64,000 bases of DNA, from NCBI GenBank assembly GCA_944323735.1, contig CALUTO010000009.1, positions 1 through 64,000 on the forward strand, given 5' to 3'. This document shows, in pieces, positions 28,325 through 37,403 of the stretch. Source of the stretch: Candidatus Gastranaerophilales bacterium. Lineage in GTDB: Bacteria; Cyanobacteriota; Vampirovibrionia; Gastranaerophilales; Gastranaerophilaceae. Numbering within the stretch: the first letter of the stretch is position 1; the number at the start of each line of letters is the position of its first letter. Below the pieces are notes generated by a model. The model had not been told where the DNA came from and searched no databases. It was given only the letters and a program-made list of their open reading frames with translations. The translations under genes and the position numbers were made by a program.

Positions 28325-29155
28325 ATGAAATATATAAAATATATTCTGACATTCCTTTTTATGTTTACTGCTCTCACAGCTAATGCAAGAACGCTTAACT
28401 TTGCGCTTGTTTCTGACATACACTACGACATTAATAAAGGCTCAAAACTCACAACCTCGCAAAAAGCACTGGACGGGCTTATTGCGAGAATAAATGAAAA
28501 TGACTATGACTTTGTTGTTTTTCTCGGCGACAATATTGATAAATCCAGAAAAGAAGTGCTGGAAAGCTTTTTAGACAGGATAAAAGACATTAAAACACCG
28601 TATTATATTGTTCTCGGAAATACTGATGCGCATAAGATTTCAGGATTAACAAAACAGGAGTTTATGGAAATTGTTAAAAAGAAAAACAAAAACCAGAGAA
28701 GTCTGAGTCCGTCATACACATTTTCTCCCGCATCAGGATTTTTATGTATAGTTCTGGACAGCACTTCTTCTTTTATGCCTTCAACACACGGGATTTTTAC
28801 AGACAAAACGTATGAATGGTACGACAGGACTCTCAAAGAAAACAAAGACAAAAAAGTTCTTGTTTTCCAGCATGTGCCCTACCATGAACCTTATCAAGAC
28901 GAATCTCATAACATACTGGACAAATACCAGTATAAATATATTCTGGACAAACACAATAATATCTATCTTATTGCATCGGGACATTATCATAAAAGTGCTT
29001 TTGCAACAGATGAAAACGGTTTAAACCATGTCAGCACTCCGGCACTGAAAACACCTCCGTTTCAGTTTATTGATGTAAAACTGAAATATTCAAAACTTCC
29101 GTTTGGAAAACCTAAAAAACTGGAGTTATACGGTGAACTGAAGGAAGCTCTGTAG
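28325..29155 (+). CDS. Secreted metallophosphoesterase
   Basis: A 276-residue protein with a signal peptide (residues 1-21, ending ALTANA). The calcineurin-type metal ligands are in order: DIHYD (about 31), FLGDNID (about 66), VLGNTDAH (about 97), FQHVPYH (about 180) and ASGHYH (about 217). The usual GNHD motif is here GNTDAH. It should hydrolyse phosphomono- or diesters outside the cytoplasm with two metal ions; the substrate is unknown. A strong bidirectional hairpin follows. Confidence 0.87.
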   Translation: MKYIKYILTFLFMFTALTANARTLNFALVSDIHYDINKGSKLTTSQKALDGLIARINENDYDFVVFLGDNIDKSRKEVLESFLDRIKDIKTPYYIVLGNTDAHKISGLTKQEFMEIVKKKNKNQRSLSPSYTFSPASGFLCIVLDSTSSFMPSTHGIFTDKTYEWYDRTLKENKDKKVLVFQHVPYHEPYQDESHNILDKYQYKYILDKHNNIYLIASGHYHKSAFATDENGLNHVSTPALKTPPFQFIDVKLKYSKLPFGKPKKLELYGELKEAL

Positions 29156-29186
29156 TTCTTTGCCGTTTAGTCAATTTGATACATAA

Positions 29187-29230
29187 AAAAATCGCCGGTT
29201 TCAATAATAACTCAGACCGGCGATTTAAAA
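29187..29230. terminator. Bidirectional rho-independent terminator
   Basis: AAATCGCCGGT at 29189-29199 pairs with ACCGGCGATTT at 29216-29226, an 11-bp stem with A and T runs outside, between convergent metallophosphoesterase and GH57 genes. Confidence 0.85.
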
Positions 29231-29244
29231 ATATCATGAACTAA

Positions 29245-30966
29245 TTACTGGTATAAAGGTTTTAGTTTTTCTTCCTGCTGAGGAATTTTGCCTTCTTCAA
29301 TCGGAAGATATGCTCTGTAATCAATTACCGGGAAGCAGTTGTCTATAGATTCGATTTCAGACAGTTTGCTCTCGTCTATGTTTCCGGCTTCTATCATGTC
29401 GGCAATTGTTTCAAATCTGTCGACGTGTTCTCTGAATCTGTCTGTTGCGTAGTCTTTTGCCTGCCATGTCGTAATCAAAAACGGCCAGTCAGAACTCTGC
29501 AGAAGAAGATTTTCTCTTGCAAGCTGGTTAAGTGCTCTGTGCAGAAGTTTATCTTCCGGTACTTTTTCGTACTTAGACACAATATCAATAATACGTTTTT
29601 CACATCCGTGAATAATAGGCCACATCCATTCTGTCAGGTGGTTAAGCCAAACATAGAAATGACCGCCCTGCCCCCATGAAGATTCGGGTATCTGAATAGC
29701 TTCCGTCGGCGGATGAGCTTTCAGGTATTCACCTGCTGTCATTCTTTCTACCTGCGGCAGATAGTTGTTGAATTTTCTGATAACCTGCTTGATAAATTCA
29801 ACACCTTCAAACCACCAGTGACCGAACAACTCTGTGTCAAATGAAACCATGACAAGACCTTCTTTGTTATGCGCAATCTTGTAGTCGTTCAATAAATGAT
29901 AAATCAGTGTCGTATAGTGATCAGAGTTCAGATTTACCTGTGACATAGCGAGTACCGGATCGTAAAGCATTTTGTCACCAAGGTCTGTTGTTGATGATGT
30001 AATTCTCCAGTAGTGTGCACCGGATTTGTCATCTTTTTTGTGAAATTCTCTGTAGCAGCCGTCTCCAGGATATCCGTCAGCAGCCGACCAGACCTGAAAA
30101 CCTGCTCTGTCATTTCTTCCCATTACAGCGACCTGTGCGTCAGGCAGCCAGTATGCGGAATATGTATCATAGCCGGTAGGTTCTCTTTCCGGCAGCGGGA
30201 TATATTCAATATTTCCGTAAACACCGATTACACGTCTGTTACCGATTGAATTTCCGCCTTCTATAACATGAGATTCCGTGAAGAAATATTCAATATCATT
30301 GTTCTGAAGTGTTACTTCTATCGCCGGTCTCCATTTTTTCTTTCCGTCTTTTCCTGTATATTCATAGCCCTGTCTGTAAGCACATTCAGGCAGCCAGCAG
30401 CCTTTTGCTTTTTTGCCGAAAAGACGTTTCGTTGTATCAGAACCGATTTTGAACTGCGCATTCAGGTTGGAATCCGTTGCAAGCAGCGGTGAAAACCCGT
30501 GGGTTGCACCTGATGTTGTGATTTCTATACAGCCTAAATCCTGATACTTTTTAAATGCACTGATTAAATCTTTGTTGTATTTGTTAATGAATGAGTCTTT
30601 AATGTGATTGAACCAGTCAAAATAATATTTTGCAAGGTATTTTAAATGCTGTGAATGAGCAACTTCCGGATCCGGATATCTTTCCAAATCACCGGAAACA
30701 GCTTTTATTCTAGCATCTAAGTATGCAATAAAACCGTTTTTCAAATGCTCATCGTTCAGCTGTTCTGCAAGAATAGGCGTAATACCGACAGTAAGCTTCG
30801 CTTTTATGCCTTCATCTTCATACAGTTCGGAAATTGCATTCAACAACGGAACGTATGTTTCTGCCATACATTCATATAAATTTTCTTCCCCGAACGGCCA
30901 CATACCGGCTTTTCTGTAATAGGGAAGATGGGAGTGTAACATAAATACGAATTGACCAACTGCCAT
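29245..30966 (-). CDS. GH57 1,4-alpha-glucan branching enzyme
   Basis: The 573 residues contain all five GH57 motifs: HSHLPY (11-16), TSGATHGF (151-158), WLPECAY (191-197; catalytic nucleophile Glu194), FDTELFGHWWFEG (376-388; acid/base Asp377) and SSWGQGGHF further on. The motif set and spacing match GH57 branching enzymes such as those of Thermococcus and cyanobacteria. It would form alpha-1,6 branches in glycogen. An AAAGGAGAG site precedes the ATG. It appears monocistronic, with no other glycogen genes nearby. An alternative is a GH57 amylase; the GATHGF and ECAY context favours branching. Confidence 0.88.
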   Translation of the reverse strand: MAVGQFVFMLHSHLPYYRKAGMWPFGEENLYECMAETYVPLLNAISELYEDEGIKAKLTVGITPILAEQLNDEHLKNGFIAYLDARIKAVSGDLERYPDPEVAHSQHLKYLAKYYFDWFNHIKDSFINKYNKDLISAFKKYQDLGCIEITTSGATHGFSPLLATDSNLNAQFKIGSDTTKRLFGKKAKGCWLPECAYRQGYEYTGKDGKKKWRPAIEVTLQNNDIEYFFTESHVIEGGNSIGNRRVIGVYGNIEYIPLPEREPTGYDTYSAYWLPDAQVAVMGRNDRAGFQVWSAADGYPGDGCYREFHKKDDKSGAHYWRITSSTTDLGDKMLYDPVLAMSQVNLNSDHYTTLIYHLLNDYKIAHNKEGLVMVSFDTELFGHWWFEGVEFIKQVIRKFNNYLPQVERMTAGEYLKAHPPTEAIQIPESSWGQGGHFYVWLNHLTEWMWPIIHGCEKRIIDIVSKYEKVPEDKLLHRALNQLARENLLLQSSDWPFLITTWQAKDYATDRFREHVDRFETIADMIEAGNIDESKLSEIESIDNCFPVIDYRAYLPIEEGKIPQQEEKLKPLYQ

Positions 30967-31146
30967 AAAATCTCTCCTTTGCGTGTTAACGCTTTTTATT
31001 ATCTTTTTATTCTTAACGGAACCATGCTTACAGTTCCCGATTATAATTCTTTATAACACAAAACATAAGAAATTATAACCCTCATGAATTAATTCTACGG
31101 GATTATTTACAAAAATATATACAATTTATTTAAAACAGGAGTTTTT

Positions 31147-31686
31147 TTAGTAATTGTAAGCTTTTTCAAAAAAATAAGCTCTCGGATGCCTGCACAGAGG
31201 ACATATTTCGGGTGCTTTTCTGCTGTCGGCCGTGTATCCGCAAACCGCACACTCCCATACAATTTCGTTTTCCCGCTCAAAAATTTTTCCGCCCTGTATA
31301 TGATTTAAAAGAACTCTGTATCTGCTGTCATGCATTTTTTCTACGTTTATGACCTTTTCAAATAAAAACGCAATATCATCAAATCCTTCTTCTCTTGCCT
31401 CTTTTGCAAAACCTGCATACATATCAGACCATTCATAGTGTTCTGTCTCGGCCGCACACTTTAAATTTTCGAGAGTAGATTTTATTTCTCCGCCGTTTAA
31501 AAGTTTGAACCAGATTTTTGCATGTTCTTTTTCATTGTTTGCTGTTTCTTCAAAAATTCTTGAGATTTGAACATAACCTTCTTCTTTTGCTTTTTTCGCC
31601 CAGAATGTATATTTGTTTCTTGCTTCTGATTCTCCTGCGAATGCACACATAAGATTTCTTTCTGTTTTAGAGCCTTTAAAATCCAT
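31147..31686 (-). CDS. Rubrerythrin
   Basis: A 179-residue protein with a four-helix di-iron domain (Glu ligands in GESEARNKY about 15, [13 protein letters not shown] about 48, then AKEAREEGF and VINVEKMHD) and a C-terminal rubredoxin domain with two CxxC pairs: CAVCG (about 145) and CPLC (about 162). Rubrerythrin reduces hydrogen peroxide in anaerobes and microaerophiles. An AAGGAGATA site precedes the ATG. It implies an oxygen-sensitive lifestyle. Confidence 0.95.
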   Translation of the reverse strand: MDFKGSKTERNLMCAFAGESEARNKYTFWAKKAKEEGYVQISRIFEETANNEKEHAKIWFKLLNGGEIKSTLENLKCAAETEHYEWSDMYAGFAKEAREEGFDDIAFLFEKVINVEKMHDSRYRVLLNHIQGGKIFERENEIVWECAVCGYTADSRKAPEICPLCRHPRAYFFEKAYNY

Positions 31687-31958
31687 ATAAAATATCTCCT
31701 TAAAAACTGTGATAATATCATATAAACACAGAAACCCCGCAGATATGCTGCTTATGCCGGTTAATTCATGCGGGTATAATTAAATCATTGCGAATAACAT
31801 GAAAATATAATATAATTTTGATATAGTTTATACAAAAAAAATTCGTAATAATGACCAAAGTGATGTGAGCGGATTTTTTGAGTTACCATTGAACAGGATA
31901 GCAGCTGCCGGCAGGCATTGTGCGGCACAGCAGAAAGATATATTAATAAGGCGGATAT

Positions 31959-32306
31959 ATGGCAAAACATCTGGACACAATACCTATAGAAGTTTGCATA
32001 CTGACTGTAGACCACGATATAAAAGGTACAGTTCATGTTTCAAAATACACAAATACGAACCGTGAATTGACAGACCTGCTCAACGATAAAGAAAGAAGAT
32101 TTCTTGCGGTTACAAATGTTGAAATCTATCCCAGAAACGGCAACACTCCGCCGCGCAGATATAATTTCCTCGAAATACATATGGACTATGTTCTGATGGT
32201 GCATCCGTCATCACAGGTTGTATTCAAAGAAGCCTCAAAAGCACAGGAAGATATCGCAAGATTCAGAGAACTGAGAAACAAACTCAGCCAGACAAAACCG
32301 TTCTAA
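31959..32306 (+). CDS. Conserved hypothetical protein, possibly DUF6812-like
   Basis: A 115-residue soluble protein of alternating strands: EVCILTVDHDIKGTVHVS, a segment RELTDLLNDKERRFLAVTNVEIY (shown in part), then FLEIHMDYVLMVHP. The layout (strand, loop with a bare L-x-D-x-L-N motif, F-L-A-V-T-N-V) resembles small proteins annotated DUF6812; I recall this only loosely. An AAGGCGG site precedes the ATG. The glycosyltransferase gene starts 4 bp downstream, so they are likely co-transcribed. Confidence 0.6.
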   Translation: MAKHLDTIPIEVCILTVDHDIKGTVHVSKYTNTNRELTDLLNDKERRFLAVTNVEIYPRNGNTPPRRYNFLEIHMDYVLMVHPSSQVVFKEASKAQEDIARFRELRNKLSQTKPF

Positions 32307-32310
32307 TATC

Positions 32311-33300
32311 ATGAAAAAGCCGAAAAAAATACTTATTGTCAACTTTGGCGGAATAGGAGACGAGATTCTTTTTCTGCCTGCAATCTCGAGTTTGAAAAAA
32401 GAGTTTCCGGATTGCGAAATCACTTTATGCTTAGAACCCAGAAGCAAAAGCATCAAGGATTTGACCGATTTGATTGACAATGTCATCTGCGTGGATATAA
32501 AAGCAAACGGCGCAGCCAAATATTTTGAGCTTTTAAAATTTTTAAAAAAAGCTGTCTTTGCAAACTTTGATATGGTTTTTTCGTCAGGTGCAAACAAGTT
32601 TATCCCCGTACTTTTATTTTTAACGGGAATAAAGCAGAGATACGGATTTGACAGCGGAGCATTGAGTAAAATACTTCTGACAAAAGCCGTTAAACTGGAT
32701 AAAAACCGTTATGCTTCAGCAATGTACCATGAACTGGTCACACCTGTTACCGGCAAAGTAACCATTTTGCCCGAAATAAAAACAGATGAAACAGAAAAAG
32801 AAACAAACAGCGTTCTTGTACATCCCGGGGTCAGCAAAATGAGCGTACAAAAAAACATGATAAAAACATGGACACCTGATGTTTGGACAGAGCTGATAAA
32901 ACGCATCATTGAAAAAGGCAAAAAGGTTTATTTAATAGGCGGCCCTGATGACAAAGAATGCATTGAAAAGATAGATGCAGCCCTGAATGGTTATCCTGAC
33001 TATGTAAATCTTTACGGAACAACAAAAAATATCATGGATTTGGCAAGGATTACCAGAAAAGCAGAAGTGCTTATCTGTTCTGATTCTGCGCCGATGCATA
33101 TAGGTGTTGCTGTAGGAACAAAAACGCTTGCGCTGTTTGGCCCTACAGATGAAAAAAAACTTCTTCCCGTGAGTGAAAAATTTATACCAATAAAGAACAA
33201 TGCTGACTGCAGACCCTGCCTGTGGGATAAGCGTCAAACAACATGCGAGAGACTCGACTGCTTAAAAATAGATTTGGATGAAGTTGTTAAACTGATATAA
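32311..33300 (+). CDS. Glycosyltransferase family 9 (heptosyltransferase-like)
   Basis: The 329 residues show the GT9 pattern: an N-terminal NFGGIGDEILFLPAI (about 10-24; R/G-x-G-D-x-x-x-x-x-P), and in the C-terminal half VHPGVSK (about 169), YLIGGPDDKE (about 206), DLARI and a CSDSAPMHIGVAVG motif (about 252-265) followed by LFGPTD. These enzymes add sugars, usually heptoses, to lipopolysaccharide core, consistent with an outer membrane. It follows the preceding small gene by 4 bp. Confidence 0.87.
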   Translation: MKKPKKILIVNFGGIGDEILFLPAISSLKKEFPDCEITLCLEPRSKSIKDLTDLIDNVICVDIKANGAAKYFELLKFLKKAVFANFDMVFSSGANKFIPVLLFLTGIKQRYGFDSGALSKILLTKAVKLDKNRYASAMYHELVTPVTGKVTILPEIKTDETEKETNSVLVHPGVSKMSVQKNMIKTWTPDVWTELIKRIIEKGKKVYLIGGPDDKECIEKIDAALNGYPDYVNLYGTTKNIMDLARITRKAEVLICSDSAPMHIGVAVGTKTLALFGPTDEKKLLPVSEKFIPIKNNADCRPCLWDKRQTTCERLDCLKIDLDEVVKLI

Positions 33301-33330
33301 AAATCCGGCGGACTGATACTACTGCTGTTT

Positions 33331-33858
33331 CTATTTATTTCTGTGCCTGCCGGTCATATACAAGACTTCTTTTTGCGCCTGTGTAGCCGGCTCAACCCTT
33401 CTGGGATAAATGGAGATAGTAAACTGGTCATAGACTGAATTCACTGCAGTGGTTTTTTTGTTCGGGCCTTTGTCACTGTTTGTATCAACATCTACAACAG
33501 CACAAACCACTTTTGCATTCGGCCCGTCAGTTGTACAATCACCGCCTGTTTCCTGAACAGAAAATTTTATGCCATCGGCAGTGTAAATTGTATTATCTAT
33601 ATGGGTCGCAACATTCAATCGTCTGGTCAGCAGGTGCACAAAATCAGAACCGGTAAAACAGGAAGCATCTTCACCGTCAATGACGTAATTTTGTTGTATT
33701 GCATGCCCGAGTATGGCAACTGCTTTTTTGTATACAGTAATATGCTCCTGCTGTGCCGTATTCATCATCAACTGAGGAATAATCATTACACAGAGCACAC
33801 CTATAACCATTATGGTAACAAGCACCTCTGCAAGAGTAAACCCTCTGTAAATTTTCAT
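33331..33858 (-). CDS. Type IV pilin-like / pseudopilin protein
   Basis: From ATG 33858 the protein has 175 residues. It opens with MKIYRGFTLAEVLVTIMVIG: a short basic leader, the prepilin peptidase site G^F with Glu at +5, then a hydrophobic helix (about 8-26). The C-terminal globular part has three cysteines. It is a pilin or minor pseudopilin of a type IV pilus or type II secretion machine. The start is preceded by AGGAGAG with a 10-base spacing. No pilus assembly genes are nearby. Confidence 0.85.
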   Translation of the reverse strand: MKIYRGFTLAEVLVTIMVIGVLCVMIIPQLMMNTAQQEHITVYKKAVAILGHAIQQNYVIDGEDASCFTGSDFVHLLTRRLNVATHIDNTIYTADGIKFSVQETGGDCTTDGPNAKVVCAVVDVDTNSDKGPNKKTTAVNSVYDQFTISIYPRRVEPATQAQKEVLYMTGRHRNK

Positions 33859-33937
33859 ATTCCCATCTCTCCTGATTCCTTTTCTATAATATACACTATG
33901 ATTAAAAAAAAAGCTATAAAAAAGTATAAATTTCAAA

Positions 33938-33963
33938 TTGCCGCCGTTTTTATACGGCGGCAA
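33938..33963. terminator. Hairpin terminator after XRE regulator
   Basis: TTGCCGCCG (33938-33946) and CGGCGGCAA (33955-33963) form a perfect 9-bp stem with an 8-base loop, downstream of the minus-strand regulator gene. The minus-strand U tract is short (TTTG). Confidence 0.65.
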
Positions 33964-33969
33964 AAAACA

Positions 33970-34536
33970 CTACGGATGTACATAATTTCTTGCACAATCA
34001 AACATTGCATCGACCAGTCCGGAGTTTGCCTGCATGTTGACGCCAGATGTCTGCAAAAGCTGACGCATACGCTCTTCCCAGTAGGGATAAATCTCTTCTT
34101 TTTCGATATCAAGCACCTGTGCAATAAGTGTAAGCTCTTTCCAGTCAATCGGGATTGGTTTTGCACCTCTTAAGATATCAACAATTTCCACCCGTTTTTT
34201 TCTTGGAAAGCTTTTAAGAAACTGGACAGTTGTAATCCCTTTATCCATTTGTTTTTCTTTTAAAAATTCAACTGCATCATCTATCACAAGAGGCTCCTGC
34301 GGAATTTTATATTCGACAAATTCCTCCGGCTCAATATCCATAACAGTCGCTATACGCTCAAGAGTAATTCCTCTTGTTGAAAAAGGGATTGCATTGTCTA
34401 TCAGGTTATACACATACGACAGGGTCACGCCTATCATTTCAGCAAAGTCTTTTTTATGCAAATGATTTGATGCCAGAAAATTCGCAACCTTTTCACTGCT
34501 TTTCAGATTTACTATTGATTTACTTTTGGTTGACAT
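33970..34536 (-). CDS. XRE-type helix-turn-helix regulator
   Basis: The 188 residues contain a Cro/C1-type HTH in residues 18-70 (KKDFAEMIGVTLSYVYNLIDN is the core; the recognition helix is LSYVYNLI) and a related second element about 100-160 (GITTVQFLKSFPRKKR...WKELTLIAQVLDIEKEE), suggesting two HTH-like units in one chain. Its target is unknown. GGAGGAGAG precedes the ATG. It is followed by a hairpin and then a pilin-like gene on the same strand. Confidence 0.7.
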   Translation of the reverse strand: MSTKSKSIVNLKSSEKVANFLASNHLHKKDFAEMIGVTLSYVYNLIDNAIPFSTRGITLERIATVMDIEPEEFVEYKIPQEPLVIDDAVEFLKEKQMDKGITTVQFLKSFPRKKRVEIVDILRGAKPIPIDWKELTLIAQVLDIEKEEIYPYWEERMRQLLQTSGVNMQANSGLVDAMFDCARNYVHP

Positions 34537-34682
34537 AGCTCTCCTCCGTCTCTAATATATATATAGATAAACTGTATTTATCTTTTTTTTATTGGTAAGT
34601 AGAGCCGAACTTTAAGGCTATCTTCTTATAATAAAAGTTTTAAAAAAGACAAAAGCAACAGAGACATAATCGGAAGTTTAAT

Positions 34683-35246
34683 ATGAAACTAATAGCAGGG
34701 CTCGGAAATCCGGGAGTTAAATATCAGTTCACCAGACACAATGCAGGTTTTATGCTGCTTGATTATATGAAATACAAGCTTGATTTTTCTTTCAAATTTG
34801 AATCAAAATTCAACGGTGAACTGGCAAAAACCACACTGGACACAGAAAGCGTAATGTTGCTTAAGCCCCATACCTATATGAATCTTTCAGGAAATTCAAT
34901 AATTGCTGTTATGAACTTTTTTAAAATTAAACCGGAGGATTTGCTGATAGTTTATGATGATATATCGCTGCCGCTCGGAACACTTCGTTTTAGGGCAAAA
35001 GGTTCTGACGGCGGTCACAACGGCATAAAATCCATAATCAAAGTTCTGGGAGGCAATACTGTTTTTGACCGGCTGAAAATAGGAATAGGCCCCCAGCCGC
35101 CTGTACCGTCAGAAACATTTGTGCTTCAAAACTTTACGGACGAACAGCTTAAAGAACTGAAACCGGCACTCGAAAAAGGTTATGAGGCTGTTTTATACTG
35201 TTTAAAAAACGGAATTGTCCTAACCCAGAGCAAATTTAACGGGTAA
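34683..35246 (+). CDS. pth: Peptidyl-tRNA hydrolase
   Basis: A 187-residue protein with the Pth signatures: GLGNPGVKYQFTRHNAGF (6-23; catalytic His20 in TRHNAG), LLKPHTYMNLSG (about 59-70) and the D-D-x-x-L-P-x-G segment YDDISLPLGTLRFR with GSDGGHNG (about 108-115). It releases peptides from prematurely dropped peptidyl-tRNA. It is convergent with infC, with only a 4-bp gap and no visible terminator. Confidence 0.96.
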   Translation: MKLIAGLGNPGVKYQFTRHNAGFMLLDYMKYKLDFSFKFESKFNGELAKTTLDTESVMLLKPHTYMNLSGNSIIAVMNFFKIKPEDLLIVYDDISLPLGTLRFRAKGSDGGHNGIKSIIKVLGGNTVFDRLKIGIGPQPPVPSETFVLQNFTDEQLKELKPALEKGYEAVLYCLKNGIVLTQSKFNG

Positions 35247-35250
35247 AAAA

Positions 35251-35787
35251 TTATGCAGCCGGTGCAAGTATAATAATTACGTTTCTTCCTTCAAGCGATG
35301 GTTTTTTCTCAATATTCAGTGAAACGTCTTTTAAATCTTCGATAAATCTGTTAGCAAGATTAAATGCAAGTTCTGTATGCTGCATTTCACGACCTCTGAG
35401 CATAATAACAATTTTTACCTTGTCACCGGAGGCTATGAATTTTTTGATATTTTTTACACGGACATTGTAATCATGTACATCTATTTTGTATCTTATTTTT
35501 ATTTCTTTTACTTCAACAGTATGCTGTTTTTTTCTGGCTTCTTTTGCTTTTTTCTCGAGTTCATACTTGTATTTTCCGTAGTTCATAATCTTTGCTACGG
35601 GCGGAGCCTGATTGGGAGAAACAACAACTAAATCTAAATTTTTTTCATCAGCCAGAGCCTGTGCTTTTTCCGTTGATATGATACCGTAATTTTCCCCCTG
35701 ACTTCCTATTAATCTAACCTCACGGCATCTGATATTGTGGTTTACCAACGACTGTTCTTTTCCTTGATTTGAATAATCTCTGCTAAT
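35251..35787 (-). CDS. infC: Translation initiation factor IF-3 (AUU start)
   Basis: IF-3 keeps subunits apart and proofreads the start codon. The N-domain (VNHNIRCREVRLIGSQGENYGI), the Lys-rich linker (about 84-105) and the C-domain (KIVIMLRGREMQHTELAF) are all present. No ATG lies at the N-terminus: the frame is open upstream of the TTG at 35748 through ISRDYSNQGKEQS to an ATT at 35785-35787, which has AAGGAGA seven bases upstream. ATT is the known autoregulatory start of infC in E. coli, which I think applies here, giving 178 residues. rpmI and rplT, the usual followers, are absent. Confidence 0.93.
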   Translation of the reverse strand: MSRDYSNQGKEQSLVNHNIRCREVRLIGSQGENYGIISTEKAQALADEKNLDLVVVSPNQAPPVAKIMNYGKYKYELEKKAKEARKKQHTVEVKEIKIRYKIDVHDYNVRVKNIKKFIASGDKVKIVIMLRGREMQHTELAFNLANRFIEDLKDVSLNIEKKPSLEGRNVIIILAPAA

Positions 35788-35875
35788 GGCTGTTCTCCTT
35801 TTTACGCTATAAATACATATTTACTCTATTAATTTATTTTAGTGTGCTGGTAATCTATTGTCAACACTGGCTTTT

Positions 35876-36379
35876 TTAAATTCTTATATTGTTCAATTCA
35901 GTATATGCATTAACTAACCGGTTTCTTGTCTGCACAGCCATCTGCATAGTAAGGTTTGCCTTTTGTGTCGCAATCATAACATCATGAACACTGATATCTC
36001 CGCCGGAGGCAAAAACTTCCGCTGCATTGTGTGCATCAAGCTGGGATTGGTTCAGGGAGTTCAATGTATCGCCAAAAGCATTGGAAAAATCATTCGCTGT
36101 TTTTTCAACCGGAGACATTGATTTTACGTCTTTTGTCGGATTATTGTGCTGAACTTCTATACCCATATTCTCAAGCCCGACATTCATCTGTATACCGCCC
36201 GGGATTGGCATTACTGGATTTGTTATCTGTTGTGTTTTGTCAGCCAGAATATTTTCAAAATTCTGAAGATTATTAAGATTATCCAGACCTCTGTTAGTTT
36301 GCTCCAGCTGGAGACTGAATATTTTATTGTAATTCCCAATAGAATTATTAATCTGTCCCATCGGATTCATAGTGCTCAT
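35876..36379 (-). CDS. fliE: Flagellar hook-basal body protein FliE (extended)
   Basis: The last 90 residues match FliE: SPVEKTANDFSNAFGDTLNSLN, then ISVHDVMIATQKANLTMQMAVQTRNRLVNAY, the canonical C-terminal motif (about 127-160). FliE joins the rod to the MS ring. At 167 residues it is longer than usual (about 100): residues 1-80 are a polar, Asn/Gln-rich extension. It is the last gene of the flgB-flgC-fliE run. Confidence 0.88.
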   Translation of the reverse strand: MSTMNPMGQINNSIGNYNKIFSLQLEQTNRGLDNLNNLQNFENILADKTQQITNPVMPIPGGIQMNVGLENMGIEVQHNNPTKDVKSMSPVEKTANDFSNAFGDTLNSLNQSQLDAHNAAEVFASGGDISVHDVMIATQKANLTMQMAVQTRNRLVNAYTELNNIRI

Positions 36380-36389
36380 TTTTCTCTCC

Positions 36390-36896
36390 CTAGATTCTCA
36401 TTGCAGCCGAAATCATGCCTTTTGTTGTTTCAGCAGTAGCTGAATTAGCTTCATAGGCACGGGAGGCTGTTACCATATTAACCATTTCTTCCACTATATT
36501 TATATTCGGCAGCGTAACAAAACCGTCCTCATCCGCCTCCGGATTGGACGGATCATAGATAGTTTTGTATGGATCCTGTGAATTTGTTATTTCAGCGACT
36601 TCCACACCCTGCGCAAGTTCTCTTTCATCGTAAGATATACCGCCTCTCAGTGCAACAATACCGTTTGCACGGCTGTAATATACCTCGTGCTGTCCGTCAG
36701 GAAATGCAGGAGCTGTGCTTCCGAGTCTGTCCTCATAGATGGCCTTAAAAGTTACATCTTTTCTGACATAAACACCAGGAGAGCCGTCAGGATTTCTTGT
36801 TGTATTGATGTTTGCAATATTACTTGCAATAGTATTCATTTTGACTTTCTGGGCATGCATGCCTGAAGCACTAATATCAAAAGAACTGAAACTCAT
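36390..36896 (-). CDS. flgC: Flagellar basal-body rod protein FlgC
   Basis: The 168 residues open with FDISASGMHAQKVKMNTIASNIANINTT (key residues SASGM and ASNIANINTTR), the rod-protein N-terminal helix, and close with VEMVNMVTASRAYEANSATAETTKGM, the coiled C-terminal helix typical of the FlgBCFG family. FlgC is proximal rod. It lies 3 bp after flgB and 10 bp before fliE. Confidence 0.93.
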   Translation of the reverse strand: MSFSSFDISASGMHAQKVKMNTIASNIANINTTRNPDGSPGVYVRKDVTFKAIYEDRLGSTAPAFPDGQHEVYYSRANGIVALRGGISYDERELAQGVEVAEITNSQDPYKTIYDPSNPEADEDGFVTLPNINIVEEMVNMVTASRAYEANSATAETTKGMISAAMRI

Positions 36897-36899
36897 CTA

Positions 36900-37391
36900 T
36901 TATGCACCTCCTGTTCCTATTGCTGTTTGTAATTCACCCAGAAGTCTGCTTTCCACCGTAGCAAGAACTGAATACTGGCTTCCTGCTTTTGCCATATCCA
37001 TCATTTCTTCTTCTATATTGACATTATTTCCGTTGCCGTAATCGAGCATACTGTTATCTCTTAAAACTTCCGGTTTGTATGTTGCATCAAAATCCGTCTG
37101 CCCCAGATATATCATCTGTTCTCTCGGAAGTTTTTTAGCGGCATCTGCGGTAATGGGGTTGTAGTACGTATCTGTATTTTTGTAGGCAATACTGTTTTGC
37201 ATACGCAAATCACGTCTAATATCATCTTTTTCGATAATTTCTCTCAGCTGATCCTCAAAAACCACATCCTTTCTCTGATATTCAGGAGTCATGGCGTTTG
37301 CGGTGTTTGAAGAAATCGCCTTCTGGCGTTCCAGCAGTCCGTCCATAGCAAGTTTTGAAACTTCAATCGCTCTTACATTGAACAAATCCAT
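36900..37391 (-). CDS. flgB: Flagellar basal-body rod protein FlgB
   Basis: From the ATG at 37391 (8 bases after an AGGAGG), 163 residues. The N-terminal helix reads LAMDGLLERQKAISSNTANAMTPEYQRKDVVFEDQL, the FlgB version with a Pro-Glu-Tyr turn (key residues SSNTANAxTPEYQ); the C-terminal part ends in a helix with NIEEEMMDMAKAGSQYSV. An in-frame GTG two codons earlier is too close to the AGGAGG. It begins the flgB-flgC-fliE series, right after the histidine kinase. Confidence 0.92.
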   Translation of the reverse strand: MDLFNVRAIEVSKLAMDGLLERQKAISSNTANAMTPEYQRKDVVFEDQLREIIEKDDIRRDLRMQNSIAYKNTDTYYNPITADAAKKLPREQMIYLGQTDFDATYKPEVLRDNSMLDYGNGNNVNIEEEMMDMAKAGSQYSVLATVESRLLGELQTAIGTGGA

Positions 37392-37403
37392 CTTCACTAC
37401 CTC

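Noticed and set aside
33601-34173. 190-aa plus-strand ORF over the pilin and XRE genes
   Set aside because: Antisense to two genes that have clear motifs and ribosome-binding sites.
35788-35875. rpmI or rplT beside infC
   Set aside because: No ribosomal protein ORF lies on either side of infC; downstream it meets pth head-on.
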